Below are positions 1 to 7,696 of a stretch of DNA of 35,507 nucleotides, one piece after another. Each line of letters opens with the position of its first letter. Position 1 is the first letter of the stretch. The stretch is from contig JASHQH010000080.1 of assembly GCA_030037635.1 (NCBI GenBank), positions 1-35,507 of the forward strand, given 5' to 3'. The translations under genes were made by a program, and so were the position numbers. The DNA is from Acidobacteriaceae bacterium. GTDB lineage: Bacteria; Acidobacteriota; Terriglobia; Terriglobales; Acidobacteriaceae. The notes beneath the pieces are model-generated. The model made no database searches. It was not told where the DNA came from and worked only from the letters and a program-made list of their open reading frames with translations.

Positions 1-387
1 GGCGAGCGGTTGGCAGTCTTTGTGGGCGTCGACGACGCCATCGTGGAGGGGATCGCGATGGGCGCATGCGGCTGGGTTGCGGGCCTGGTGAATGCACTGC
101 CGAAAGAGAGCGTCGATCTGTTCAACCTGGCCCGCCAGGGAAAGAGCAAAGAGGCGTTCGAGCTTTACCGCTGGTTTTTGCCGCTGCTGCGCATGGATAC
201 GTTGCCCAAATTTGTTCAGCACATCAAGCAGGTGCAGCAGGAGGTGGGATCGGGATGTGCGCGTGTGCGGCCGCCCAGGCTCGAGCTGGCCGGTCAGGAA
301 CTTGAGGCGACGCGGGCAGCGGTACGGCATGCAATGGCGACGCGGCCTGCGGTTGCGGCGCGGAGCTCGGTGTTGGCTGCGAGTTGA
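1..387 (+). CDS. DapA-family lyase/deaminase, C-terminal part (5' end outside window)
   Basis: The reading frame is open from the first base, so this is the last 128 residues of a longer protein; family members are about 300 residues. The segment GVDDAIVEGIAMGACGWVAG followed by LVNALPKES is the typical end of the TIM barrel in the dihydrodipicolinate synthase/N-acetylneuraminate lyase superfamily. The Schiff-base lysine and Tyr motif would lie upstream and cannot be seen. In this superfamily the product could be dihydrodipicolinate synthase, a sugar-acid aldolase, or delta1-pyrroline-4-hydroxy-2-carboxylate deaminase of hydroxyproline catabolism. I favour the deaminase because a GntR/FCD regulator and FAD plus [2Fe-2S] dehydrogenase subunits lie within 7 kb. 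That assignment is inference; family membership is well supported. Confidence 0.8.
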   Translation, partial: GERLAVFVGVDDAIVEGIAMGACGWVAGLVNALPKESVDLFNLARQGKSKEAFELYRWFLPLLRMDTLPKFVQHIKQVQQEVGSGCARVRPPRLELAGQELEATRAAVRHAMATRPAVAARSSVLAAS

Positions 388-536
388 GAGGCAGAAAACC
401 GCTGTGCACCGCGAGGGCACAAATGCAGGTCCTTCGACTTCGTTTGACGCTCATCACCCCTATGGACAAAAATCGTCCCTTTGGGGCCTCGATGCGCGCC
501 AAACTCCGCTCAGGATGACCGGCCGATGGACGGCGG

Positions 537-1280
537 CTACCAGCTGCCGCGCTCGCCGAAGACGTCGATGACCTGCGCGAGGCGCGTGCAGCCATTCTCC
601 CAGTTGCGGTCGAGCGCTTCTTCCAGGCGGCCGGAGTCGCCGGCCACCAGCGCATCGATAATCGCCTGGTGTTCCTGGGTCGACGAGGTCAGGTTGTTGA
701 TGATCGAGCTGGCATAGAGGCGCCAGTAGCGCTCGGCTTGGGGTTCGATGGCCTGGTGCAGCGCGATCAATCGCGGGCCTGCGCCGGCACTCACCACGAG
801 ATGATGAAATTCGCGATCGAGATCGAAGATGCTGGGGCCTTCGAGAGTGCGCTGCTGCGCAATCCGGATCAACTGAGCATTGATCCGCTTGAGCTTTTCC
901 GCCAGCACCAGCCGGTCGGGCTCAGGGAGCGCGGCAGCTTGCCGGCCGGCCAGGCCTTCGATGCGGCCGATGATCGAATACAGTTCGTTGGCGTCTTCCT
1001 TGGTAAGGGAGGTGACCACCATGCGCGACTTGCTGGCGTTGCGATGTTCCTTGACGTAGCCTTCGCGCTGCAGCAGGTAAAGCGCGCCGCGGACGGGAGT
1101 GCGGCTCATATGCAGGCGGTCGCACAAGTCGCTCTCCACAATCCATGTTCCCGGTGAGAGCCGGCCATGCACGATCAGCTCACGGATCTGCCGGAATGCC
1201 GTGGTAACGCTGGTGCCATGCTCAGCTTTCACTCCGGAACGCCGGTTTTTCTTTTTTTCCGCCGCGATCAAATTGGCCAT
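537..1280 (-). CDS. GntR family transcriptional regulator, FCD (FadR) subfamily
   Basis: A 247-residue DNA-binding regulator. After a basic N-terminal tail, residues about 25-90 form the GntR winged helix-turn-helix (FRQIRELIVHGRLSPG, then LCDRLHMSRTPVRGAL and LQREGYV). The rest is an all-helical FCD effector domain. Its putative metal/effector histidines lie in the segments FDLDREFHHLV and STQEHQAIIDAL. FCD regulators usually respond to small organic acids, sugar acids or amino acids and often control the neighbouring catabolic operon. The gene lies between the DapA-family gene (convergent) and the TonB receptor gene (same strand). It is the obvious candidate to bind the repeated GTATAC elements at 5653-5670 and 7577-7594, since FCD proteins commonly recognise short palindromes with a GT-N-AC core. 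Its ligand is unknown; a hydroxyproline pathway intermediate is a guess. Confidence 0.93.
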   Translation of the reverse strand: MANLIAAEKKKNRRSGVKAEHGTSVTTAFRQIRELIVHGRLSPGTWIVESDLCDRLHMSRTPVRGALYLLQREGYVKEHRNASKSRMVVTSLTKEDANELYSIIGRIEGLAGRQAAALPEPDRLVLAEKLKRINAQLIRIAQQRTLEGPSIFDLDREFHHLVVSAGAGPRLIALHQAIEPQAERYWRLYASSIINNLTSSTQEHQAIIDALVAGDSGRLEEALDRNWENGCTRLAQVIDVFGERGSW

Positions 1281-1479
1281 CCGCCGCTCTCGTCCCAGGC
1301 GCTTCCGGAATTTCCGTCAACCGAAAGCGCACCCTGAATTTGCTGCGCATTCCGCAGCAGTTGCTGAGCACTCAATGTGGGTTGATTCTACCAGTTTCGG
1401 CACGTTCATCTCGCCAACGTGCAGGAACCGGAACTCTGTTTCACTGGCGGAAAGCTGCCCCGCGAAAGCGCAGGAGCGA

Positions 1480-1513
1480 GCAAACCGCCGCCTGCGCGTG
1501 AGCAGCGGTTTGC
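1480..1513 (-). terminator. Hairpin just downstream of the TonB receptor gene
   Basis: Perfect 9-bp inverted repeat: GCAAACCGC at 1480-1488 and GCGGTTTGC at 1505-1513, with a 16-nt loop. It starts 22 bp past the receptor stop codon on the minus strand. No U-tract follows, so it may be a Rho-assisted stop or a 3'-end stabilising hairpin rather than a classical intrinsic terminator. A second hairpin lies further downstream (1341-1347 with 1353-1359). Confidence 0.45.
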
Positions 1514-1534
1514 ACGGTCTGCGCCTTCCCGAAT

Positions 1535-4500
1535 CTAAAAAACCAGCTGCGCGCGAAACTGAATATCCCGCGGGCCGCCTGAATTCAAATACGCCGGATC
1601 GGTCTGCGTTCCCGGCACCACCGGGCTGTTCTGCAGGTTGATGTATTGGGCCGGATTGTTGGTGCCGTAGGAGTACCCGTCCACCACGGCCCACGCCGGA
1701 TGATTCCAGAGATTGAGCATCTCGGCCTGCATATTCAGTTTGAGCTGCTCAAAGATGGGAAAGATCTTGGTGACGGCGAAGTCGGTGTTGACGAACTCCG
1801 GACCGTGCAGATAGATGAACTGCCCGAGCTGGCCCGGAGTCGATTCGGCCGTTACTTTGCCGCTGCTGAAGACGTTGGGGTTCATGAGCAGCATGGGCGT
1901 ATAGCTATTGCCGGGCTGAGGATAGTAGCCCACGGCTTTCTGCAACTGTTTCACGGTGGTGCCATTGAGCACCACTCCGGAATCGCTGGCGTCAGGCGCA
2001 TTGTAGTAGGTGCTGTAGTAGTTGTAGGTATTCGTGCCTCCCAGCAGTTTAAAGTTGCGCCCCTGTTGCCACTCGAAGATCGGCGCCAGGCTCCACCCTC
2101 CAGCGACCTCCCGCTTCAGCAGGCCTCCGCCCTGGAAAGGCAACCTGTAGATGCTGTAGGCGCGGAAGGTGTGCCGCTGGTCGTAAGGAGATGGCGCGCG
2201 GCTCAACGCCCGGTCGCGCAGGGTGGTGAAGTTGCCGATGGCTTCGTCGGCCGTGTAGTAGTCGCCGATGTACCGGTTGGTGAAGGCGTGGCTGTAAGCG
2301 TAGTTCGCCATCAGCATCAGCCCGTGCCCCACGGGGTGCTTTATCTGTGCCTGCAACCCGTTGTACGACTCGCTTCCCGGATCGGAGAGGAGCTGGATGG
2401 GCAGGCCGGAAGCGAATGGGTTCGCCTGGAAGACATTCATGGGGTACGCCGTCGAACCCGTGGCCCCATAGCTGGCGCAAGGCGTATAGGCGCCGCCTCC
2501 CAGGCCGACCAGGCTGCAGAAATACCCGGGACTGGAGATGATGGCGTCGGCCAGAGCGCCTGCCTGTCCGGTAGACACGTAGCTGCCAAAGGTGGGGTTG
2601 GTGAAGGCCGATCCTCCCATACCGAATGCCTGCTCCATGAGCGGCAGGGATCCCGCAGTCCCCTCAAAGCTGCACGTTGAGGTGTTCCCGCAGCTCGGAT
2701 TGGCCGCAGTGTAATTACTCAGGTTGGTTTGGGCCGCTTGAAACTCGCCCAGGAAACCGTTCTCGAAGATGTTCACCTCATTCAGGTCGTAATTCATCCA
2801 CATATGCACCGAGTGATTGCCGACATAATTCACTTCGAGAACCGTGCCGCGAATCTTCCGCTGCAGGCCGAAATACCAGTTTTCAATGCTGGGCGATTTG
2901 ATATTGGGATCCACCGTGGCGAATGGTTGGTTGCCAAACGTAAAGTCGGATTCCGGAACCGGGAAGCTAAAGGTGGAAGGGAAAGAGTAGAGTGTCGGCG
3001 GTGTCTGTCCCAGGCCCAACGATCCGGCGGCAAACCCGCCCGGCGATCCTGGTGCGACGGCATCCAGGTATACGTCCTGCGTGTCTCCAGGATTCGAGTA
3101 TTCGGTGGCCTCCTCGAAGGTTGTCCAGCCTTCGTCGTAATGCGTAATGGCCGCTCCGCCGCGGATCACCAGGTTCGATCCGCCGCTGATGCGGCTGAGG
3201 AAGCCGTCATTGAACGTCGGGTTCCAGGCAAAGCCGAAGTTGGGCGAGGGCTGAATCATGTCGGCCTTGTAAGGCGTGGGGCGGAGATACACCTGCGGAT
3301 TGGTGATGCCGTAGATGGCGCCGGGCTGAAACAAGGTCGTGGAGGGACCGAGCAGGTCGGCATAGGTGGGGTTGGTGTAGGTATTGTTGGTGTTATGCAC
3401 GGCGCCGGAGAACTGCCAGCGGAATCCGGCATTGAGCGTAAGATGCGGCGTGATGCGCCACGAATCCTGCCCGTAGAATCCGCCCACGGTCTGCGCCTCG
3501 GGCTGCTTCATGATGCCAAGAACCTGGTACTGGTGCGTTGCCGAGTTCACGTAGTTGTATCCATAGATGCTGCTCACACGGCCCACCAGAGTCGCGTAGA
3601 GGTTCTCGGCATTGGCAGGATCCTGGTTATTCGACTCGTTGAAATTCATGGCTGGGAAGTTTGTGTCATTGAACATGGCGAGAGCCGGATCGTAGCTGCT
3701 GATGCCGAGGTAGTAACCGGGAGGATCGCCCTCGCCGGTATCGAAATCGGTGGCAATGCGCATATCGCCTCCAAAGCTGAAGGTATGCTTGCCGTGATTC
3801 CAGCTCAACATGTCGTTGAAGTCCCGCACCGGGTTATTGCGCGGTTCGGGCAGAAAGTAATTGGGAATGTAAGGAGACAAAGTCGTGCCGCCATTCACGA
3901 ACCCGGGCGCGTCGATGATCAGATTGTTTTCTGAGCCGAAGGGATTCGTGGAGTTGCCCACGTTAAACTCTTCCTGCGTGTTGAGCAGCCCGGCATCGAA
4001 CTGGTTGACGAGATGCTGGGTAATGGTCCAATCCAATCCCGTGGTGAGGGTCTGGTAGCTGGAATTGAAGCTGTCGTTGGTGTTGGGATCGGTGGGATAA
4101 ACCTGTGAGCCGGGGATGGTCCGCCAATAGAGGTCGTAGGCGACGTGCCAGCGGATGTTGGACCGAATCTGATAATCGACGCGCAGGGTGGGATAAATGT
4201 TGTTGGTATTCGAAGGGTACTGCCAGATCAGCTCATTCTGATATGGCAACGCCGTAGAGTCCTGGACCGCTCCCAGCTTGGTGAGAGTGGGATTGATGAG
4301 GTTGAGCTGGTTCGCCACTACGGAATTCGTGGTTGAAGGAAATCCATTGGCGGCGGCAACGGAAAGGACATTCACCGTGTGCTGTGCCATATCGGTGCCG
4401 GTGTAGGTGAAATTGCCGGCCTCCGCCGCAGACGTGAGCACATCCTGGTAGCCGGTGGCAGTGCCGGGGACGTACTCCTGCTCGTAATTGCCGAAGAAGA

Positions 4501-5395
4501 AGACCTTGTTTTTCCAGATGGGCCCTCCCAGGCTGCCGCCAAAATCGCTGAGGTGAAACGGAGGGCGGGGAATCTTGGGCGTCTGCGCGTTGTTGTAGTA
4601 GGTGTTGGCGTCGAAAGCGCTGTTCTGCGTCTGCCAGAAAGCATTGCCGTGGAATTGATTGGAACCGCTCTTGAGTTGAAAACGGAGCGCGGAGGCTCCT
4701 TCGGCTCCGGAATCGGCCGTCAGGTCGCCCGTGGAGATGGTCGCCTCGTCGATGGCTCCGATGCGCAGCGGCGCAGCTTCAAAAAATCCTGTCGAGTTGG
4801 TGCGAAAGCGCTCGAAGTTGTCGGTCATGCCGTCAACGGTAATGTTGATCGACGCGTTGGGCATGGCGTCGAAGGTCTCGAACCGTTCGTCGCCTCCGCT
4901 CTGCGCTCCGGCCACAAGCTGCGCAAAGGGCAGGGCATCGCGTCCGTTCAAGGGCAGGTCCTGCACGGCATCAGGAGTGATCGTCGTGGATAGAGTGTTG
5001 GTGGTGGTCTCGAGAACCTCTCCCGATGCCTCTACCTCGATGGTCTGCGTCGTGGTGCCGACTTTCAGCTGCACATTGAGGTTCAAAGTGCGCCCGGTTT
5101 GCACGGTCACGTTGTCGAAGACCGAATCGGCAAAACCCTTGGCGCTCACCTTCAGGACGTACTGTCCGGGCATGACGCCCGAAAACACGTATTCTCCGGT
5201 CCCATTCGCAGCGGCGCTCGCGCTGGCGCCGGTTGTGGGTTGGGTGAGGGTAAGCTGCGCACCGGGGATCGCAGCGCCTGCGGGGTCGCTGACCGTTCCT
5301 GCGAGCTGACCCACGGTTTGGGCCTGCGAATGTGCGAATCGCGGCGTCAAGACCAAACACGCCAGCAAAAGGGGAAAACACCTCTTGTAATTCAT
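1535..5395 (-). CDS. TonB-dependent receptor with N-terminal carboxypeptidase-regulatory-like domain (Oar-like)
   Basis: A 1286-residue outer-membrane transporter. The start at 5395 follows a clear AGGAGGT ribosome binding site and gives a signal peptide (MNYKRCFPLLLACLVL, cleavage near residue 25). Next come an immunoglobulin-like carboxypeptidase-regulatory domain (about 27-115: GTVSDPAGAAIPGAQL, GQYVLKVSAKGF), a plug-like segment (about 130-240: PLNGRDALPFAQLVAGA) and a long beta-barrel ending in the terminal phenylalanine QLVF usual for outer-membrane barrels. Such receptors, much amplified in Acidobacteria, import large substrates such as oligosaccharides or peptides with TonB-ExbBD energy. 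No convincing TonB box is visible. The neighbours (S9 and DUF885 peptidases, dehydrogenase subunits) suggest a peptide substrate; this is inference. A tandem GTATAC operator lies about 260 bp upstream. Confidence 0.95.
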   Translation of the reverse strand: MNYKRCFPLLLACLVLTPRFAHSQAQTVGQLAGTVSDPAGAAIPGAQLTLTQPTTGASASAAANGTGEYVFSGVMPGQYVLKVSAKGFADSVFDNVTVQTGRTLNLNVQLKVGTTTQTIEVEASGEVLETTTNTLSTTITPDAVQDLPLNGRDALPFAQLVAGAQSGGDERFETFDAMPNASINITVDGMTDNFERFRTNSTGFFEAAPLRIGAIDEATISTGDLTADSGAEGASALRFQLKSGSNQFHGNAFWQTQNSAFDANTYYNNAQTPKIPRPPFHLSDFGGSLGGPIWKNKVFFFGNYEQEYVPGTATGYQDVLTSAAEAGNFTYTGTDMAQHTVNVLSVAAANGFPSTTNSVVANQLNLINPTLTKLGAVQDSTALPYQNELIWQYPSNTNNIYPTLRVDYQIRSNIRWHVAYDLYWRTIPGSQVYPTDPNTNDSFNSSYQTLTTGLDWTITQHLVNQFDAGLLNTQEEFNVGNSTNPFGSENNLIIDAPGFVNGGTTLSPYIPNYFLPEPRNNPVRDFNDMLSWNHGKHTFSFGGDMRIATDFDTGEGDPPGYYLGISSYDPALAMFNDTNFPAMNFNESNNQDPANAENLYATLVGRVSSIYGYNYVNSATHQYQVLGIMKQPEAQTVGGFYGQDSWRITPHLTLNAGFRWQFSGAVHNTNNTYTNPTYADLLGPSTTLFQPGAIYGITNPQVYLRPTPYKADMIQPSPNFGFAWNPTFNDGFLSRISGGSNLVIRGGAAITHYDEGWTTFEEATEYSNPGDTQDVYLDAVAPGSPGGFAAGSLGLGQTPPTLYSFPSTFSFPVPESDFTFGNQPFATVDPNIKSPSIENWYFGLQRKIRGTVLEVNYVGNHSVHMWMNYDLNEVNIFENGFLGEFQAAQTNLSNYTAANPSCGNTSTCSFEGTAGSLPLMEQAFGMGGSAFTNPTFGSYVSTGQAGALADAIISSPGYFCSLVGLGGGAYTPCASYGATGSTAYPMNVFQANPFASGLPIQLLSDPGSESYNGLQAQIKHPVGHGLMLMANYAYSHAFTNRYIGDYYTADEAIGNFTTLRDRALSRAPSPYDQRHTFRAYSIYRLPFQGGGLLKREVAGGWSLAPIFEWQQGRNFKLLGGTNTYNYYSTYYNAPDASDSGVVLNGTTVKQLQKAVGYYPQPGNSYTPMLLMNPNVFSSGKVTAESTPGQLGQFIYLHGPEFVNTDFAVTKIFPIFEQLKLNMQAEMLNLWNHPAWAVVDGYSYGTNNPAQYINLQNSPVVPGTQTDPAYLNSGGPRDIQFRAQLVF

Positions 5396-5652
5396 TGGAC
5401 CTCCTGAAAATTCGAAACTCAACCACGGCAAAGAATGGCGGGCTTGAGCGATGGACCGTGCATTACGGCGATTCCGGAGCAGGCATTGACCTCGCAACCC
5501 GGTGCAATGCCGACGGCTTCTTAGCAGTCGCGTCGACTTGAATTTGAACGGCTCCGGGGTGTAACAACTCTGGAATCGCTGCAGGGGAACGATCCGGGAT
5601 CCCAGCGCAGGGTGAATCGGGGTTACCGCAGCGCTTCCGATTCGCGGCTATC

Positions 5653-5672
5653 GTATACAACAACGTATACAA
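5653..5672 (-). promoter_or_regulatory. Tandem GTATACAA operator upstream of the TonB receptor gene
   Basis: GTATACAA occurs at 5653-5660 and again at 5665-5672. Each centres on the palindrome GTATAC, and the two copies are exactly 12 bp (just over one helical turn) apart. The flanks are also alike (CGTATACAAC both times). The same 12-bp arrangement recurs degenerately at 7577-7594. GT-N-AC palindromes are typical targets of GntR/FCD regulators, and one is encoded next to the receptor. The repeat is seen directly; the binding protein is inferred. Confidence 0.6.
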
Positions 5673-5788
5673 CAGTCGATATCTGATTGGAGTACATCAA
5701 CCGCAACTTGATGTCAAGGATTTTTTCGCGGCCGCTGTGGAACGCGGAAGAACAGCCGGGCCCGGGGCGGGAACCGAAAGGGCGCGAC

Positions 5789-5813
5789 GGAGCCAAGGGA
5801 GCGAGGGAGCAAG
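5789..5813 (+). repeat. Purine-rich short repeat, copy 1
   Basis: A G/A-rich run built on imperfect AAGGGAGC units. The 13-mer AAGGGAGCGAGGG at 5795-5807 recurs exactly at 20750-20762, and a related AGGGAAC form lies at 18489-18507. All three are intergenic. Confidence 0.4.
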
Positions 5814-5923
5814 AAAGCCGGCGGTTCTGCGAAAGTTGCAGCCTTCAAGACCGCTTAAAGCGGCACAAAACACTCACCGCAGCGCGGATCGTCAAAGAGA
5901 CTTCTGCGCGCAAGATGCGGGAT

Positions 5924-7255
5924 TCAAGTTGATGATGACGAAACGGGTTGACCGGTTTCAACCACAGCCTGTGCAAACGGCTCCTCCAACGCCGCAATCT
6001 CAACAGGAAACAACGGCGGCCTGGGCGCCGGGGCCGACCAGCCGAAAAGAAACTGCGTAGCCGGCCCACAGATCCGTCCCTGGCAGGGTCCCATGCCGCA
6101 GCGAGTGTGCAATTTAGCCTCGCGCCAGGAACGGCAGCCCGCCAATTCCTTTTGAGTCACATCCTCGCAGCGGCAGACAGTGGTGTCGCCGTCGGCCAGT
6201 GTTCGCAGCTCTTCGCGCAGTGCAAAGGCAGCGTCGAGCCGGCGCGCAAAGCGCATCCAGCGATCGCGCGCCGGAAACAGCGCCCGAGCGTCTTCGAAGC
6301 GTCCCGCCACAGCGAGCGCAGCGATGCGGCCCTCAACCTGCGCTTTCTCCACTCCGCCGATAGCGGTCAACTCGCCTATGCCATAGATGCGCTCGACCGA
6401 CGCTCGTTGAAATGCGTCCGCCTTCACGTAGCCGTGCTCAAGCCGGCAATGGAGGAGTTGCGCAAGTTCGGTGTTGGGAACCAGGTGGAAGCCAACCGCC
6501 AGCAGGTCGGTTTCAATCTCCGTGGAGTCGCGGCCAGTGCTCACGGTAACGCTATGCAGGCGCTGCTCGACCTCTGCGCCTGCGGCCGAAGCGCGGGTCA
6601 CCCATGCGCCAGTGCGACAGGGCACTCCCAGGAGCTTCAGTCCGTAGGCCGCGCCTTCAATCAATTTGCCCGGACGGCTGAAAGCAAGCCAGGATGAGAA
6701 CTGCGCCAGCTGCGGCCATGGCGCCTGCTCAATGACCGCCGCGATGCGTGCGCCGGCCGCGCGCAAATTTGCCGCCACGGCCATCAGTAATGGCCCCGTT
6801 CCGGCGATCACGACGCGTTTTCCTGCGATCTGGAAGCCCGATTTCACAAACGCCTGCAACCCGCCCGCGCCAAAAACGCCCGGCAGGGTCCAGCCCGGAA
6901 ACGGGAGAAACCTTTCGCGCGCGCCAGTAGCAAGAATCAGAGCGCCGAAGCCGATGTCGGCATAACCGCGCTGGCTCTCGAGGCGCAAGGTCCTGGCCCC
7001 CGCGCAGGTAAGGCCTCCGGCAACCACGGCGCGGCAGCCGGATCGCACCTCCACCTGGCGCTCAGCCAACCGGCGCATCCATCCTGCAGCGTCGGCGCTG
7101 GGCCCCTTCAGCACGCTGCTGCGCCAAATCTGTCCACCAGGAGCGGGGTTGTCGTCGATCAGGCAAACTTTCAGACCGGTTTCTGCGGCCGTTGCGGCGG
7201 CCGCCAGGCCTCCCGGCCCGGCGCCGACCACCACAACATCGAAGACCTCGCTCAT
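5924..7255 (-). CDS. FAD-dependent dehydrogenase alpha subunit with C-terminal [2Fe-2S] motif (hydroxyproline dehydrogenase/HcnB-like)
   Basis: A 443-residue cytoplasmic flavoprotein. The ATG at 7255 sits in an ATGA overlap with the upstream [2Fe-2S] gene. The N-terminus carries the FAD Rossmann motif GAGPGG (11-16), followed by the DDNPAPGGQIW segment typical of this family. A second dinucleotide fold has VVIAGTGPLLMAVAANL. The C-terminus has a BFD-like cluster motif C361-x-C363 ... C386-x4-C391. This architecture is shared by hydrogen cyanide synthase HcnB, opine oxidase subunit A and the alpha subunit of D-hydroxyproline dehydrogenase. Context (DapA-like lyase, prolyl-type peptidase, GntR regulator) favours oxidation of cis-4-hydroxy-D-proline. 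The usual third subunit, a DAO-type flavoprotein carrying the substrate site, is not in the window. The family call is strong; the substrate is inferred. Confidence 0.9.
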   Translation of the reverse strand: MSEVFDVVVVGAGPGGLAAAATAAETGLKVCLIDDNPAPGGQIWRSSVLKGPSADAAGWMRRLAERQVEVRSGCRAVVAGGLTCAGARTLRLESQRGYADIGFGALILATGARERFLPFPGWTLPGVFGAGGLQAFVKSGFQIAGKRVVIAGTGPLLMAVAANLRAAGARIAAVIEQAPWPQLAQFSSWLAFSRPGKLIEGAAYGLKLLGVPCRTGAWVTRASAAGAEVEQRLHSVTVSTGRDSTEIETDLLAVGFHLVPNTELAQLLHCRLEHGYVKADAFQRASVERIYGIGELTAIGGVEKAQVEGRIAALAVAGRFEDARALFPARDRWMRFARRLDAAFALREELRTLADGDTTVCRCEDVTQKELAGCRSWREAKLHTRCGMGPCQGRICGPATQFLFGWSAPAPRPPLFPVEIAALEEPFAQAVVETGQPVSSSST

Positions 7256-7494
7256 TCTGTGGTCACCTGCATGCCCGGCAGGCACAGGATCTGGCAACTG
7301 CGCTGGTGCGGGCGCCCGTCGATCTCGACGCGGCACTCGTAACAGATTCCCATCCCACACAGGGGTTGGCGAGGTTCGCCGCGCACGGAGACCCGGGAGG
7401 TTGCGCCCGCCTGCAAAACGGCCGCAGCCACGGTGGCGCCGCTGGGAACTTCAAGCGGTGTGCCGTTTACGGAGATGGCGATGGTCCGATGCAA
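7252..7494 (-). CDS. Small [2Fe-2S] ferredoxin-type dehydrogenase subunit (HcnA/hydroxyproline dehydrogenase gamma-like)
   Basis: An 80-residue plant-type ferredoxin-fold subunit. I chose the TTG at 7494 because a GGAAGG ribosome binding site precedes it at proper distance and the product then starts right at the fold (HRTIAISVNG). The cluster ligands are C46-x4-C51-x2-C54-x12-C67. Proteins of this size and pattern are the small partners of HcnB/opine oxidase/hydroxyproline dehydrogenase flavoproteins. They pass electrons from flavin toward the membrane chain. The stop codon overlaps the start of the FAD subunit (TGA within ATGA), implying coupled translation and a complex. The gene is first in its operon and diverges from the S9 peptidase gene across about 200 bp holding the 7554-7597 regulatory region. 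Confidence 0.88.
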   Translation of the reverse strand: MHRTIAISVNGTPLEVPSGATVAAAVLQAGATSRVSVRGEPRQPLCGMGICYECRVEIDGRPHQRSCQILCLPGMQVTTE

Positions 7495-7553
7495 GGCACG
7501 TCCCTTCCAAGAAGGATTTCCGCAGGCGGTGGGGAAAGCAACGAAAAAATTGC

Positions 7554-7597
7554 TTGACAAAATGTTCGGGCGCAATGCGTACAATTTTGTATATCAT
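7554..7597 (+). promoter_or_regulatory. Divergent promoter with degenerate tandem GTATAC operator
   Basis: On the plus strand TTGACA (7554-7559) and TACAAT (7580-7585) could serve as -35/-10 for the peptidase gene, though the 20-bp gap is long. Two operator-like units overlap the -10: GCGTACAA at 7577-7584 and GTATATCA at 7589-7596. Their 12-bp spacing equals that of the better copies at 5653-5672. Overlap with the -10 suggests repression. The units match GTATACAA at 6 of 8 positions each. Confidence 0.5.
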
Positions 7598-7696
7598 GGA
7601 GGCCGGCTACGGGAAGCATCGCCTGGTTCCGTGATCCGCCAAATTCCTCACCGATCGCGCACGTCAATTTCACACGCATAAAAGGAGCCATGCATC

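Larger units (their letters stand above)
5396..5923. other. Non-coding interval between receptor and FAD dehydrogenase genes
   Basis: This 528-bp stretch has no convincing gene. It holds the upstream region of the receptor gene (with the tandem GTATAC element at 5653-5670), a CTTGATGTCAAG palindrome (5706-5717), a purine-rich repeat (5789-5813), and a CCGCTTAAAGCGG palindrome near 5853 just past the dehydrogenase stop, without a T-tract. No clear -10/-35 pair for the receptor could be chosen. Confidence 0.6.

Noticed and set aside
537..1280. Reading the region as a VanR or uronate (UxuR/ExuR-like) regulator specifically
   Set aside because: Only the GntR/FCD class can be supported; no uronate genes lie nearby, so no gene name was given.
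3068..3073. Another GTATAC site
   Set aside because: A single copy inside the receptor coding sequence without the 12-bp partner; expected by chance.
1646..3934. Two long plus-strand frames opposite the TonB receptor gene
   Set aside because: The receptor on the minus strand explains the sequence; these frames show no domain features.
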